DNA from: Actinoalloteichus caeruleus DSM 43889
Lineage (GTDB): Bacteria > Actinomycetota > Actinomycetes > Mycobacteriales > Pseudonocardiaceae
Length of the DNA: 64,000 bases
Direction of reading: 5' to 3'
NCBI RefSeq assembly: GCF_000429185.2
Contig: NZ_AUBJ02000001.1
Coordinates: forward strand, 5,704,001-5,768,000
Shown in pieces: positions 28,134-38,631 of this stretch; the stretch's first letter is position 1, and each line of letters opens with the position of its first letter. Made by a program: the position numbers and the translations under genes. Under the pieces are notes generated by a model. The model ran no database searches, was not told where the DNA came from, and saw only the letters and a program-made list of their open reading frames with translations.

Positions 28134-28140
28134 CGGACGC

Positions 28141-29229
28141 GTGCGCAGTGCGTTCGGTCAGGACTTCGCGGTACCGGTCGGCTACCTGAACACCGCCAGC
28201 ATCGGGATCCCGCCCGCCCTGGCAGCCGAGGCCGTCGAACGGGACATCCGGGACTGGGCAGGCGGCCGGTCGACGGCCCCCGGGTACGACCGGTGGGTCG
28301 GTGAGGCGCGCGCCGCCTTCGCGTCCCTGGTCGGGGTCGCCACCTCGGACGTGGCCGAGGGCGCCAGCGCGTCGCAGCTGGTCGGCCTGGTCGCCGCCAG
28401 CCTCCCGCCGGGGACCAGGGTGCTGACCGCGGCGGGCGACTTCACCAGCGTCACCTTCCCGTTCGCCGCCCAACGCGACAGGGGCGTCACCACCGAGGAG
28501 GTGGAGCTCGACGACCTCGTCGCCGCCGCCGAGGACCACGACCTCGTCGCGGTGAGCGCGGTGCAGTCGGCCGACGGGCGGATCGCCGACCTCGCGGGGC
28601 TCCGCGCGGTCGCCGAACGGGGCACGCCGGTGCTGCTGGACGTGACCCAGGCCGCCGGTTGGCTCCCGCTGCGGCTGGACTGGGCCGACTGGGTCGTGTG
28701 CGCCGGGTACAAGTGGTTGCTCAGCCCCCGGGGTTCGGCCTGGATGGCCCTGTCGGAGCGGGCGCGCTCCCGCACCGTCCCCCACGCCGCCAACTGGTAC
28801 GCCGGGGAGGACCCGTGGCGGACCGTGTACGGCCTTCCCCTGCGCCTCGCCGCGGACGCGAGGGCCTACGACATCTCCCCCGTCTGGCTGGCCCAGGTCG
28901 GCGCCGCGCACTCCCTGCCCTGGTTGGCGGGTCTGGACCTCGCCGAGGTCTCCCGGCACGTCCTGGGACTCGCCGCTCGCTTCCGGGCCGAACTGGGGCT
29001 GGGCGAGGGTGCCTCCCCGATCGTGTCGGTGCCCGCGCCCGGGCCGATACCCGAGGTGATGGACCTGCTGGCCGGGGCTGGCGTGCGCTGCGCCCAGCGA
29101 GCGGGTGCGCTCCGCTTCTCGTTCCACCTGTACAACACGGACGAGGACGTTCGCCGCGCGGTCCACGCCCTGCGCGCGTCGGGTTCTCGGAGCGCGGCGG
29201 AGGCGGGACCCGTTTCGGCGGCTCCGTGA
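28141..29229 (+). CDS. class V aminotransferase (PLP-dependent, cysteine-desulfurase-like fold)
   Basis: A 362-residue fold-type I PLP enzyme. YLNTASIGIPPALAAEAVER opens it, VLLDVTQAAGWLPL carries the cofactor Asp and Gln, and the Schiff-base lysine is in CAGYKWLLSPRG. It lacks an obvious reactive Cys loop of true cysteine desulfurases. Substrate unknown. Start GTG 28141 agrees with the promoter box. Confidence 0.87.
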   Translation: MRSAFGQDFAVPVGYLNTASIGIPPALAAEAVERDIRDWAGGRSTAPGYDRWVGEARAAFASLVGVATSDVAEGASASQLVGLVAASLPPGTRVLTAAGDFTSVTFPFAAQRDRGVTTEEVELDDLVAAAEDHDLVAVSAVQSADGRIADLAGLRAVAERGTPVLLDVTQAAGWLPLRLDWADWVVCAGYKWLLSPRGSAWMALSERARSRTVPHAANWYAGEDPWRTVYGLPLRLAADARAYDISPVWLAQVGAAHSLPWLAGLDLAEVSRHVLGLAARFRAELGLGEGASPIVSVPAPGPIPEVMDLLAGAGVRCAQRAGALRFSFHLYNTDEDVRRAVHALRASGSRSAAEAGPVSAAP

Positions 29230-29236
29230 GTGCGGT

Positions 29237-29242
29237 TACGGT
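29237..29242 (+). promoter_or_regulatory. -10 box of a probable leaderless promoter
   Basis: TACGGT, 8 bases before the ATG at 29251. Confidence 0.45.
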
Positions 29243-29250
29243 GTGATCTC

Positions 29251-30801
29251 ATGTCCGACGTGGAGAGCGCACCCGACCCAGCGAGTCAGCGCGACACGAA
29301 CGGGCGAGACGATGACACCGCTCCGTTGCCCGCTGTGAAGGAGGAGGTTCCTCCACCGACCTCGGCGACGGCGGGCAAGGCGTCCCCGTGGCGCGCGCCG
29401 GACGAGATGTCCGACGGCGACCCGGTGACTCCGGCCGCCGAGCGGACCGGTGGTTCCTCCGATCGCCCCACCGCGAGTGAGACCCCGGCGAGCCCGGACG
29501 GAGGCCCGGCCGAACGGTCCTCGCCCGCCCTGCGGTCCTCGGCCGCCCTGACCGCGAGCGCGCCCCCGCCCACCCCCGCCGAGCACGGTGGGACGACCCG
29601 GTCGACGCCCTCGTTGTCCCGCATGGGCGCGCCGGTCGAACCGACGCCGGACGAGAGGCCCACCACGACGATCCCGGTGGTGCCAGCGGGCCCCACACCG
29701 CCACCGGAGGCGGCCGCCACCGCCCGGGTCGGCCACTCTCCCGGGGCACCACCGCAGGGCGGTCCCGCGCATCCGGGCAGCTTCCCGTCAGGTGGCGCGG
29801 CCCACGCCCCGTCGCACTCCCCGCCTCCGGGCGTCCCCCTACCCCCGAACGCCGCACCCACGATCCAGACGGGCCCCGGTGCGCCACCCACGCCGCCACC
29901 GGGCGCGTCCGCCCCCCGAGGGGGCACCGCGGTGGACATCCCGGTGGCCGCGATCGCGCACTCCGGGCCGCCCGGAGGCCCGCCGCCCGGAGGCCCGCCG
30001 CCCGGGGGCCCGGGCGGCCCCTACGGCCCGGTCGGACCTGGCGGTCCAGGCGGTCCAGGCGGGCCCGTCGCACCAGGCGGTCCGGCGAGCGGCCCCGGCG
30101 GACCGGGCGGTCCACCTCCGAGGACCCGGGCGGCGACGGGCGGCGGCGACAACCAGAAGTACAAGCGACTCGCCCTCCAGGCGCTCGGCCTGGTCGGGGT
30201 GGCGGTGATCTCCGGGAGCCTCTACCTCGCACTGCGACCGGACGGCGGCACCGAGGACGTGCGGACGGGGGGCACCGGGGACACCACGGCGCTCGACTCC
30301 TCGGCCCCCAGCGAGTCGAGCGGACCGGAGGAGACCAGCCGCTTCGAGAAGAAGGCCGAGAGGTTCGACGAGGGCAGCCACGTCGACTGCGTCGAGTCCT
30401 CCTACGGGGGGCCGGCCCAGCAGTTCTTCGAGGAGCAGCAGTGCGAGAGCCTGCACCGCTGGCTCTACGCGACCGAGACCGACCAGGGCGAGCAGGTGGT
30501 GGTCTCCGTCGTCAGCACCACCATGCCCGACGAACAGGCCGCGCGGGACCTCCAGGCACTGCTGGACACCGACAACACCGGCAACGTGAAGGACCTGCTC
30601 CGCGAGGACGTCCGGTTCGACGGGGGCCCCACCGAACTCCACCGCCGGGGTTCGGAGTACGGGTACGCCTCGCAGTTGGAGAGCCGCACGCTGACCGTGG
30701 TTGAGACGGCCTTCTTCGACCCGGGGCGGACGGGTGACAAGGACCTCCTCCGCCAGATCGCCCAGGAAGGGCTGGAGCTCGCCTGGGACGACGGGAGCTG
30801 A
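29251..30801 (+). CDS. Pro/Gly-rich single-pass membrane protein of unknown function
   Basis: A 516-residue protein. Residues 1 to about 305 are disordered; about 240-290 consist of GPPPGG and GGPGGP repeats. A membrane helix follows (ALGLVGVAVISGSLYLAL), then an exported domain of about 180 residues with two Cys (VDCVES and QQCESL) that could form a disulfide. Orientation should be N-in, C-out. The plan (disordered, membrane helix, globular exported domain) matches the gene at 24992. The flexible cytoplasmic tail may bind partners or the envelope; I do not recognise the domain. Confidence 0.75.
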   Translation: MSDVESAPDPASQRDTNGRDDDTAPLPAVKEEVPPPTSATAGKASPWRAPDEMSDGDPVTPAAERTGGSSDRPTASETPASPDGGPAERSSPALRSSAALTASAPPPTPAEHGGTTRSTPSLSRMGAPVEPTPDERPTTTIPVVPAGPTPPPEAAATARVGHSPGAPPQGGPAHPGSFPSGGAAHAPSHSPPPGVPLPPNAAPTIQTGPGAPPTPPPGASAPRGGTAVDIPVAAIAHSGPPGGPPPGGPPPGGPGGPYGPVGPGGPGGPGGPVAPGGPASGPGGPGGPPPRTRAATGGGDNQKYKRLALQALGLVGVAVISGSLYLALRPDGGTEDVRTGGTGDTTALDSSAPSESSGPEETSRFEKKAERFDEGSHVDCVESSYGGPAQQFFEEQQCESLHRWLYATETDQGEQVVVSVVSTTMPDEQAARDLQALLDTDNTGNVKDLLREDVRFDGGPTELHRRGSEYGYASQLESRTLTVVETAFFDPGRTGDKDLLRQIAQEGLELAWDDGS

Positions 30802-30948
30802 CGCCCGCCCGCCGTCCCTCGGAGGTGATGCGGGACGGCATCCGGCTGGTCGTCCGCGACCCCGCCGACCAGCCGGGCGTGGCAGCGGCGCCAACCCGTC
30901 GGGTGGTACCGGTGGGCCCCGCGCCGCCCGCGCCGGTGGTGCCGGACC

Positions 30949-31440
30949 TCAGCCGCGCCCGGGGAAGGCGACGGTGACGGGGTCCAGCCCGAGCGCCTGG
31001 CGCCACCCGACCGCCCGCCGAGCCGCGTCGACCAGCGCGGCGAAGGCCGCCGCCCGGAGTTCGCCGTCGGCCGTCCGCTCCAGCACGTACCGCCACGCCG
31101 CGGCGACGTCGGTTTCGGCGGTGAGGACCAGCACCAGCGCGGGACGGGCGTCCACCACGGGTTCGGGTGTCTGGTACGAGGGCTCCGCCGGCACCGGGTT
31201 GGTCCCTCCCGCGGTGAGCAGCGCCTCGACCTCGTCGCGGCGGCGGCGGTGCTCCGTCCGGCCCTCCGCGAGCGCCCCGTCGTGCTGTTCGTCGAGGTAG
31301 GCGTCGGCCAGGCCGTAGGCCCAGAACGCGGCGTGCTCGGCGGCGAGGGCGCGCTGGACCGCGTCGGTGGCCTCGGCCGCCGGGCTGAGCGGGGTCCCGG
31401 ACGGGCTGGTGGGTTGGTTCGCGTCTGCTGACGTGCTCAT
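30949..31440 (-). CDS. ferritin-like domain protein (DUF4439)
   Basis: A 163-residue helical protein. DAVQRALAAEHAAFWAYGLA and a later EHRRRRDEVEALL give the four-helix ferritin-like spacing. It corresponds in position and type to the conserved Ala-rich gene between proS and rimP in mycobacteria (Rv2844). It follows the lipoprotein gene by 10 bases and is probably cotranscribed. Metal binding is not established. Confidence 0.82.
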   Translation of the reverse strand: MSTSADANQPTSPSGTPLSPAAEATDAVQRALAAEHAAFWAYGLADAYLDEQHDGALAEGRTEHRRRRDEVEALLTAGGTNPVPAEPSYQTPEPVVDARPALVLVLTAETDVAAAWRYVLERTADGELRAAAFAALVDAARRAVGWRQALGLDPVTVAFPGRG

Positions 31441-31450
31441 GGACGGGACC

Positions 31451-31960
31451 TCACAGGACGTCGTGGAGGGTGGTGCAGCTGGCTGCGACCGCGGCGACCA
31501 GCCCGACCCGGAAACCCGGCACGGTGGCGACGAGGGCGCTGGCCTGCTCGCGGGACGCGTCCAGGGCGGCCAACAGCTCCTGGCGGGCCGCCTCGGGATC
31601 TCCCGGTGGTTCGGGAGGTGGGGGCGGGGCGGCCGACGAGGTGGCCGGCTGCTCCTCACCGCCCGTCGCTGGCGGGTTGGCCCGGTCGATCTCCTCGGCG
31701 AGGGCCTCGGCGTGCTCGGCGCGGTCCGAGGCCACCAGGGCGACCGCGGTGAGACCCGGGTGGGCGGCGGCGACGGCCTCGGCCAACGCCGCGTCCGCCC
31801 TGGCCGAGGCGAGCAGCGGTTCGAGCACGTCGGGTTCCGGCTCGGCGGGGGGCTCGGAGGTGCAGGCGGCGAGCACCGGCGCCGCCAGGGCTCCCAGCAC
31901 GCCGGCGATCAGCAGTCTCCGTCGGCCGAAGGAGAAGCGGCCCTGCGGTGGCGAGGTCAC
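31451..31960 (-). CDS. Ala-rich lipoprotein, partner of the ferritin-like protein
   Basis: A 169-residue protein with a signal peptide (RRRLLIAGVLGALAAPVLAAC) and a clear lipobox LAAC. The mature part is a helical, Ala/Glu-rich domain with a Pro-rich linker and ends SCTTLHDVL. Position and composition match mycobacterial Rv2843. Divergent from rimP across 204 bases. Confidence 0.8.
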   Translation of the reverse strand: MTSPPQGRFSFGRRRLLIAGVLGALAAPVLAACTSEPPAEPEPDVLEPLLASARADAALAEAVAAAHPGLTAVALVASDRAEHAEALAEEIDRANPPATGGEEQPATSSAAPPPPPEPPGDPEAARQELLAALDASREQASALVATVPGFRVGLVAAVAASCTTLHDVL

Positions 31961-32164
31961 GGGGGATCATCCTGCCAGCGGCGGTGAACCGGTCGGCCGG
32001 GCAGGGGCGCGGGCGTGCCGCCACCCACCCGGCGTGGGGCAACACGTCGAGCGGGCACGCGCTACGCTGGGCGACCACGACCGGCGAGGTGCAGCGCCGG
32101 TCGGTCCTGGGCATGCCTCCGTCGAGACGGTGTGCCACGACCCGGCCTGCACCGGGAGTGGGGA

Positions 32165-32725
32165 GTGTCGGACGTGCCGAGCGGGCAGGACGCCGCGGAA
32201 CTCGAGACGATCGTCGCCGGAGTGGTCGACGACCTGGGCTACGACCTGGAGTCGCTCGACGTCCAGCGCGCCGGCGGGCGCCGCGTGGTCAGGGTCGTCG
32301 TCGACCGTGACAGCGGGGTCGGCCTCGACGAGATCGCCGAGGCGAGCCGTGCGGTGTCCTCGGCCCTGGACGAGCGCGAATCCGTGCTCGCCGGCCCCTA
32401 CACCCTGGAGGTCACCTCGCCCGGGGTCGACCGGCCCCTCACGCGGCCGAGACACTGGCGCCGAGCTCGCCACCGCCTGGTGCGGACGCGGCTGGCGGAG
32501 GGCGGTGAGCTGACCGGCCGGGTCGGCGAGGCCGACGACGAGGGCGTCACGCTGCTCGTCGACGGCAGCCTGCGGAGGCTCGCGTTCCACGAGGTGGAGC
32601 GGGCCGTCGTCGAGGTGGAGTTCCGGCAGCCGCCGGTAGACGAACTGAAGCTGCTGGACCTGGGGGGTGCCGCCGACGACGGGGCCGCACCCGAGCAGGG
32701 CCCGAGCGAGGAGAGGCCGAAGTGA
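32165..32725 (+). CDS. rimP: ribosome maturation factor RimP
   Basis: A 186-residue protein with both RimP domains: [21 protein letters not shown] at the N terminus and [19 protein letters not shown] in the middle. It assists 30S assembly. GTG at 32165 and GTG at 32174 are both preceded by GGGAG-type sites. Its stop overlaps nusA (GTGA), so the two are coupled. TACGCT at 32063-32068 is a candidate -10 for the rimP-nusA-ylxR-infB run. Confidence 0.93.
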   Translation: MSDVPSGQDAAELETIVAGVVDDLGYDLESLDVQRAGGRRVVRVVVDRDSGVGLDEIAEASRAVSSALDERESVLAGPYTLEVTSPGVDRPLTRPRHWRRARHRLVRTRLAEGGELTGRVGEADDEGVTLLVDGSLRRLAFHEVERAVVEVEFRQPPVDELKLLDLGGAADDGAAPEQGPSEERPK

Positions 32726-33771
32726 ACGTGGACATCGCCGCACTGCGGGCGATCGAGCGTGACAAGGAGATTCCTTTCGAGACCGTCCTCGAAGCGATCG
32801 AGACCGCGCTGTTGACGGCCTACAAGCACACCGAGGGCCACCAGTCCCACGCCAGGGTCGACATCGACCGCAAGACGGGCGTCGTGCGGGTCCTGGCCCA
32901 CGAGGTCGGCGAGGACGGGGAGCCCGGCCCGGAGTGGGACGACACCCCCGAGGGCTTCGGTCGGATCGCGGCCACCACGGCCAGGCAGGTCATCCTGCAG
33001 CGGCTGCGGGACGCCGAGCACGACCGGACCTACGGGGAGTTCGCGACCAAGGAAGGCGAGATCCTCGCCGGTGTGGTGCAGCGGGACTCCCGGGCCAACT
33101 CACGCGGCATGGTCGTGGTCGAGCTGGGGGACACCGAGGGCGTGATCCCCCCGGCCGAGCAGGTGCCCGGGGAGTCCTACGAGCACGGCAGCAGGCTGAA
33201 GTGCTACGTGGTCGGTGTCGCCAGGGGAGCCAGGGGAACCCAGATCACCCTCTCCCGGACGCACCCGAACCTGGTGCGGCGGCTGTTCGCCCTGGAGGTC
33301 CCCGAGATCGCCGACGGTGTGGTGGAGATCCCGGCGGTGGCCAGGGAGTCGGGGCACCGCAGCAAGATCGCGGTGCATTCCACGGTGCAGGGCGTCAACG
33401 CCAAGGGCGCCTGCATCGGCCCGATGGGCGCCAGGGTGCGCAACGTGATGAGCGAGCTCGGCGGCGAGAAGATCGACATCGTCGACTACTCGGAGGACCC
33501 GGCGACCTTCGTCGGCAACGCGCTCTCGCCGGCCAAGGTAGTATCGGTGGAGGTCGTCGACGAACGCGCCAAGACGGCCAGGGTGGTGGTTCCCGACTAC
33601 CAGCTGTCGCTCGCGATCGGCAAGGAAGGCCAGAACGCCAGGTTGGCGGCCAGGTTGACCGGGTGGCGGATCGACATCCGGAGCGACGCCGAACCGAGCA
33701 CGCCGGTCGCCGGCGGCGGGGAGTCGTCGGGCGAAGCCACGGGCGCACCAGCAGCCGGTTCGGCTGAGTGA
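32722..33771 (+). CDS. nusA: transcription termination/antitermination protein NusA
   Basis: 349 residues, the actinobacterial length. The N-terminal RNA-polymerase binding domain ([20 protein letters not shown]), an S1 domain (about 105-175) and two KH domains ([12 protein letters not shown] and [20 protein letters not shown]) are all present. The C-terminal acidic repeats of E. coli NusA are absent, as usual in this phylum. Confidence 0.96.
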   Translation: MNVDIAALRAIERDKEIPFETVLEAIETALLTAYKHTEGHQSHARVDIDRKTGVVRVLAHEVGEDGEPGPEWDDTPEGFGRIAATTARQVILQRLRDAEHDRTYGEFATKEGEILAGVVQRDSRANSRGMVVVELGDTEGVIPPAEQVPGESYEHGSRLKCYVVGVARGARGTQITLSRTHPNLVRRLFALEVPEIADGVVEIPAVARESGHRSKIAVHSTVQGVNAKGACIGPMGARVRNVMSELGGEKIDIVDYSEDPATFVGNALSPAKVVSVEVVDERAKTARVVVPDYQLSLAIGKEGQNARLAARLTGWRIDIRSDAEPSTPVAGGGESSGEATGAPAAGSAE

Positions 33772-33792
33772 ACGGCAAGGGTTAGACTTTCA

Positions 33793-34194
33793 TTGGATCA
33801 CCACCGACCGGGGGCACCCGCGCGGTCACATCCGGGCACGCTTCCCGTGCGTACCTGTGTGGGCTGCCGAGGCCGTGTGGTGTCTTCCGAGCTACTGCGA
33901 GTGGTGGCCGTGGCCGTCGGCGAGAGCCGAGCCGCGGTCCCGGATCCCCAGCGAAGGCGGCCGGGTCGAGGAGCGTGGGTGCACCCCGACCCGGAATGCC
34001 TGCGCCGGGCCGAAAGGCGACGCGCGTTCCCACGCGCGCTCCGGGTTCCGGGACCGCTGGACATGTCGGCGGTCGAGCGCCACCTCGGGCAGAATGCTCG
34101 GAGTATTCAGACCGACGTGGGACTTCCCCCGCGTCCGGCAGCAGAAGGAAGCAGGTCGACCCGTCATGAAGCAGCCGTGAAGCTGAAGCCATGA
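33793..34194 (+). CDS. ylxR: YlxR family RNA-binding protein (DUF448)
   Basis: A 133-residue protein with the YlxR core [20 protein letters not shown] and a later [18 protein letters not shown]. It lies between nusA and infB as in most Gram-positives. The start is uncertain: TTG at 33793 gives a short unconserved lead; GTG at 33847 begins the conserved motif itself. YlxR has been linked to RNase P and to nucleoid functions. Confidence 0.85.
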   Translation: MDHHRPGAPARSHPGTLPVRTCVGCRGRVVSSELLRVVAVAVGESRAAVPDPQRRRPGRGAWVHPDPECLRRAERRRAFPRALRVPGPLDMSAVERHLGQNARSIQTDVGLPPRPAAEGSRSTRHEAAVKLKP

Positions 34195-34261
34195 ACGCGC
34201 TTCGACGGTAGGACGAGGTCGAGCGGGATTTGCCGCCCGGCCTCACCAGATGAGGAGAGCA

Positions 34262-37200
34262 GTGGCAGGCAAGGCCCGCGTGCACGAGCTCGCGAAAGAG
34301 CTCGGTGTCACGAGCAAGGAAGTACTGAAGAAACTCGCCGACCTCGGCGAATACGTGAAGTCCGCGTCCTCCACGGTGGAGGCACCCGTCGCGCGGCGAC
34401 TGCGCGACGCCTTCCCCCGGTCAGGGGACTCGTCCAACGGCAAGGGCCGTCGTCCGGGGCCGCGCCCCGGCCCGCCGGCCGACAGGACCCCCGAGGCCGG
34501 TGCCCAGCCGGCGCGTGAGGTCCCCCGCCCTGGCCCGCGTCCCGGCCCCGCGCCGCGTCCGGGCCGCCGGCGAGCACTCCGACGCCCCGTCCCCCGGCCA
34601 CCGGTGGACGTCCCGGCCAGGACCGCCCGTCCGGCGCGCCGACACCCGGACCGAGGCGCCCCGCGCCCCGGCCGGCTCAGGAACAGGCTCCCCGGCCCGC
34701 CGAGGAGCCCCAGCAGCCCAGGACCGAGCAGCCCAGGACCGAAGAGCCGCGGCAGCAGCCGGCCCGGCCGGCGGCCTCCGGCCCCCGTCCTGGCCCGTCG
34801 AAGCCGGGGCCGCGTCCCGGTCCGTCGCCCTCGGTGGTGCCGCCCAAGCCCCAGTCGCCGAAGCCGGGGCCCCGCGCGCCGCGCCCGGGTAACAACCCGT
34901 TCGGCGTGGGTGGTCCGGCTCCCCGTCCGGGCGGCCAGCCCCGCCCCGGCGGTGGTGGCGCTCCCGGTGGGGGTGCCCCGCGTCCCGGCGGCAACCGGCC
35001 TGACCGCGGCGGTGCCCGTGGTGGCGCTCCCGGTGGCGGTGCCCCGCGTCCGGGTGCTCCCCAGGGCTCCGGTGGCGGTGGCGGCGGCGGTTCGCGCCCG
35101 AACCCGGGCATGATGCCTCCGCGTCCGAACCCGGGCATGATGCCCCCTCGGCCGGCCCGGCCCGCCGGTGGCGGCCCCGGCGGTGGCCGTGGCGGTCGTC
35201 CCGGTGGCGGCGGTGGCGGCGGCGGTCGTCCCGGCGGCGGTGGCGGCGGCTTCCGCGGCGGTGGCGGCGGTGGTGGCGGCGGCTTCCGCGGTGGCGGTGG
35301 CGGCGGCGGTGGCACCGGCGCACCCCCCGCGGGTGGTTTCCGCGGTCGTCCCGGTGGCGGTGGCCGTGGCCGCGGTGGAGCGGCGGGTGCCTTCGGCCGT
35401 CCCGGTGGTCCGGCGCGCCGTGGCCGCAAGTCGAAGCGGCAGAAGCGCCAGGAGTTCGACAACATGCAGGCGCCGTCGGTCGGCGGCGTGCGGTTGCCGC
35501 GCGGCAACGGCGAGGTCGTCCGCCTGCCGAGGGGTGCCTCGCTGACGGACTTCGCGGAGAAGATCGACGCGAACCCGGCCTCGTTGGTGCAGGCCATGTT
35601 CCACCTCGGTGAGATGGTCACGGCCACCCAGTCGGTCTCCGACGAGGTGCTGGAACTCCTGGGTCAGGAGATGAACTACCAGATCCAGGTGGTCAGCCCC
35701 GAGGAGGAGGACCGGGAGCTGCTCGACTCCTTCGACATCACCTTCGGTGAGGACGCCGGAGGCGACGAGGACCTGCTCCCGAGGCCGCCGGTCGTGACCG
35801 TCATGGGTCACGTCGACCACGGTAAGACGCGACTGCTGGACACCATCCGGAAGACCAACGTCCACGAGGGCGAGGCCGGGGGTATCACCCAGCACATCGG
35901 CGCCTACCAGGTCGCGACGAACCTGGAGGGCGAGGAGCGGCTCATCACCTTCATCGACACCCCGGGTCACGAGGCGTTCACCGCCATGCGTGCCCGTGGT
36001 GCGACGTCGACGGACATCGCGGTCATCGTGGTCGCGGCCGACGACGGCGTGATGCCGCAGACCGCGGAGGCGATCGACCACGCCAGGGCGGCCGACGTGC
36101 CGATCGTGGTGGCGGTCAACAAGATCGACAAGCCGGGTGCGAACCCCTCGAAGGTCCGCCAGCAGATGTCGGACTACGGCGTGGTGCCGGAGGAGTACGG
36201 CGGCGACACGATGTTCGTCGACATCTCCGCTCGGCAGGGCGTCAACATCGAGGGCCTGCTGGAGGCCATCCTGCTGACGGCCGACGCCTCGCTGGACCTG
36301 CGGGCCAACCCGACCATGGAGGCCCAGGGCGTCGCGATCGAGGCCCACCTCGACCGTGGCCGTGGTCCGGTGGCGACCGTGCTGGTGCAGCGCGGCACGC
36401 TGCGGGTCGGCGACTCGGTGGTCGCTGGCGACGCCTACGGGCGTGTCCGTCGGATGATCAACGAGTTCGACGAGGACGTCACCGAGGCGCTGCCGGCGCG
36501 GCCGGTCCAGGTCATCGGGTTCACCTCGGTGCCGGGAGCGGGCGACACCTTCCTGGTGGTCGAGGAGGACCGGGTGGCACGGCAGATCGCCGACCGCCGC
36601 CGGGCCCGGCTGCGCAACGCGCAGTTCGCCGCGGCGCGCAAGCGCGTCAGCCTCGAGGACCTGGACAAGGCCCTCAAGGAGACCGGTCAGCTGAACCTGA
36701 TCATCAAGGGTGACAACTCCGGAACCGTCGAGGCGCTGGAGAGCTCGCTGCTGAAGATCGACGTCGGTGACGAGGTCGAGCTCCGGGTGATCGGGCGCGG
36801 TGTCGGTGGCATCACCGAGGGCGACATCAACTTCGCCGCGGCCTCGGACGCCGTCGTGATCGGCTTCAACGTCCGGGCGACCGGCAAGGCCGACGAGCTG
36901 GCCAACCGCGAGGGCATCGATGTCCGGTACTACACGGTCATCTACCAGGCTCTCGAGGAGATCGAGCAGGCGCTGAAGGGGATGCTCAAGCCGGAGTACG
37001 AGGAGGTCGAGCTGGGCCGCGTCGAGGTCCGCGAGGTCTTCAAGTCCTCCAAGGTGGGCACGATCGCCGGCTGCATGGTCCGCAACGGCACCGTGCGGCG
37101 GAACTCCAAGGCCCGGTTGCTCCGGGACAGCGTGGTGGTCGCGGAGAACCTCTCCGTCAACACGCTGCGCCGGTTCAAGGACGACGTCACCGAGGTCCGC

Positions 37201-37299
37201 GAGGGCTTCGAGTGCGGTCTGACGCTCGGCTCCTACTCGGATCTCAGGGTCGACGACGTGATCGAGACCTACGAGATGCGGGAGAAGCCGCGCGGCTGA
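34262..37299 (+). CDS. infB: translation initiation factor IF-2, reading frame broken by one missing base
   Basis: The gene begins GTG at 34262 after GAGGAG with the standard IF-2 N domain ([20 protein letters not shown]). A long Pro/Gly/Arg-rich linker follows, then the GTPase (G1 GHVDHGKT, G3 DTPGHEAF, G4 NKID) and the C domains, ending YEMREKPRG. The N-terminal frame and the main frame differ. At 34561-34566 GGGCCGCC needs one more C to read [16 protein letters not shown] and join them, giving about 1012 residues, normal for actinobacteria. As read, the long uninterrupted part starts at 34834. Because IF-2 is essential, a sequence error is the likely cause. Confidence 0.93.
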
Positions 37300-37307
37300 G
37301 CCACCAG

Positions 37308-37341
37308 GCGCTGGGCCGTCCCGGGTGGGGCGGCCCAGCGC
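37308..37341 (+). terminator. hairpin after infB
   Basis: GCGCTGGGCCG (37308-37318) pairs perfectly with 37331-37341 around a 12-base loop, 9 bases after the infB stop. Confidence 0.6.
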
Positions 37342-37401
37342 GCTGTTCACGGCCGGTCCATGCCGGCCTACCCCGCCGACCAACACACACGGTGATGCCT
37401 G

Positions 37402-37701
37402 GTGTACGTGGGTGCCCTTGAACTGGACGTGCTGCTGGGCGACGTCCGCTCGCTGAAACAGAAGAGGTCGGTGGTCCGACCGGTCATCGCCGAGCTGCGG
37501 AAGCGCTACGACGCCTCCGTGGGGGAGTGCGGCCACCTCGACCTGCACCGCAGGTCGCTGGTGGGGGTGGCGGTGGCCGCCGCCGACGCGGAGCACGTCC
37601 GGGACGTCCTCGACGCCTGCGAGCGGATGGTCGCCAACCGGCCCGAGCTGGAGCTGCTGTCCGCGCGGCGCCGGCTGTTCGGCCCCGAGGACGAGAACTG
37701 A
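37402..37701 (+). CDS. DUF503 (YlxP-like) family protein
   Basis: A 99-residue protein typical of the family encoded between infB and rbfA. It begins [20 protein letters not shown] and ends [12 protein letters not shown]. subtilis YlxP is in the same place. Function is not settled; a role in ribosome maturation is presumed from context. The GTG start matches the conserved N terminus. Confidence 0.9.
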   Translation: MYVGALELDVLLGDVRSLKQKRSVVRPVIAELRKRYDASVGECGHLDLHRRSLVGVAVAAADAEHVRDVLDACERMVANRPELELLSARRRLFGPEDEN

Positions 37702-37823
37702 CGGACAGGGCTCGGCGGGAACCCGCCGCCCCGACTTTCGACAACGCAGGTCCGCCTCGGTGCACGCCACCGGGGCCGCCCACCGGCCGGAGCCGGTGGG
37801 CCCGACGACGAGGAGACAAGGCC

Positions 37824-38336
37824 GTGGCAGATCCGGCCCGCGCTCGCAGGCTCGCCAAGCGGATCGCGCAGATCATCGCCTCCGCGCTCGAACACGAGGT
37901 GAAGGACCCGCGGGTGGCGAGGGTGACGATCACCGAAGCCAAGGTCACCGCCGACCTGCGCGAGGCGACGGTGTACTACACCGTCTTCGGCGAGTCCCTG
38001 TCCAGCCCTCCCGACGAGGCGGGTGCCGCCGCGGCGCTGGAGAGCGCCAAGGGCGTCCTCCGGTCCAAGGTGGGGCAGGGCACCGGCATCAAGTTCACCC
38101 CCACCCTCACGTTCGTGCCCGACAACGTGCCCGACTCCGCCAGGAGGATGGACGAGTTGCTGGCACGGGCGCGGGAGGCGGACGAGCAGGTCGCCAGGCT
38201 GGCGGCCGATGCCAGCCACGCCGGTGACCCGGACCCCTACCGGGCCGCCGACGAGGACGACGTGGACGAGGACCTCGGTGGGGAGGACACCTCCCGGGAC
38301 ACCGGGACCCCGCCCCGGGACACCCGAGGCGACTGA
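37824..38336 (+). CDS. rbfA: ribosome-binding factor A
   Basis: A 170-residue protein: [36 protein letters not shown] and [19 protein letters not shown] are the RbfA blocks of the KH-like fold. It acts on 16S rRNA late in 30S maturation. The last 40 residues are acidic and disordered. GTG has GAGGAG 8 bases upstream. In mycobacteria a DHH phosphoesterase gene follows rbfA; here an acetyltransferase is found instead. Confidence 0.94.
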   Translation: MADPARARRLAKRIAQIIASALEHEVKDPRVARVTITEAKVTADLREATVYYTVFGESLSSPPDEAGAAAALESAKGVLRSKVGQGTGIKFTPTLTFVPDNVPDSARRMDELLARAREADEQVARLAADASHAGDPDPYRAADEDDVDEDLGGEDTSRDTGTPPRDTRGD

Positions 38337-38631
38337 CGCCCCGAGGGCGTTCGATGGGGCAGCGCGGCCAGGCTCGCGGCCGTCCCCGCCGGCGGCGGAC
38401 CGACGATGCGTGTCGGAGCGGGTGGGGCGCTCGGCCCCTCCCGCGAGTCGGGTGCGCCCGCCGCCGCTCCCGGTCCGCTCGACGGGGTAGCCGCCTCGCT
38501 CCCGACTCCTCGGCGTTCCGTTCACGGATCCGAGGGGAGAGGATTTCGTGAATGGACCGCGGTCCTCCTGGGACGGCGGCCCTCGCCTGGACCACCGCTG
38601 TGACCGGGCCGACCCGAGGGATGGAGCCACC

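Noticed and set aside
27587-28189. 200-codon plus-strand open frame in the 27.5-28.1 kb gap
   Set aside because: Composition is that of random GC-rich DNA and it overlaps the aminotransferase start in another frame.
35080-35400. Gly-rich repeats in the infB linker as a possible satellite repeat
   Set aside because: They are codons of the normal Gly/Pro/Arg-rich linker of actinobacterial IF-2.
34834-37299. Shorter IF-2 starting at GTG 34834
   Set aside because: The canonical IF-2 N domain with a good ribosome site lies upstream in another frame, joined by a one-base correction.
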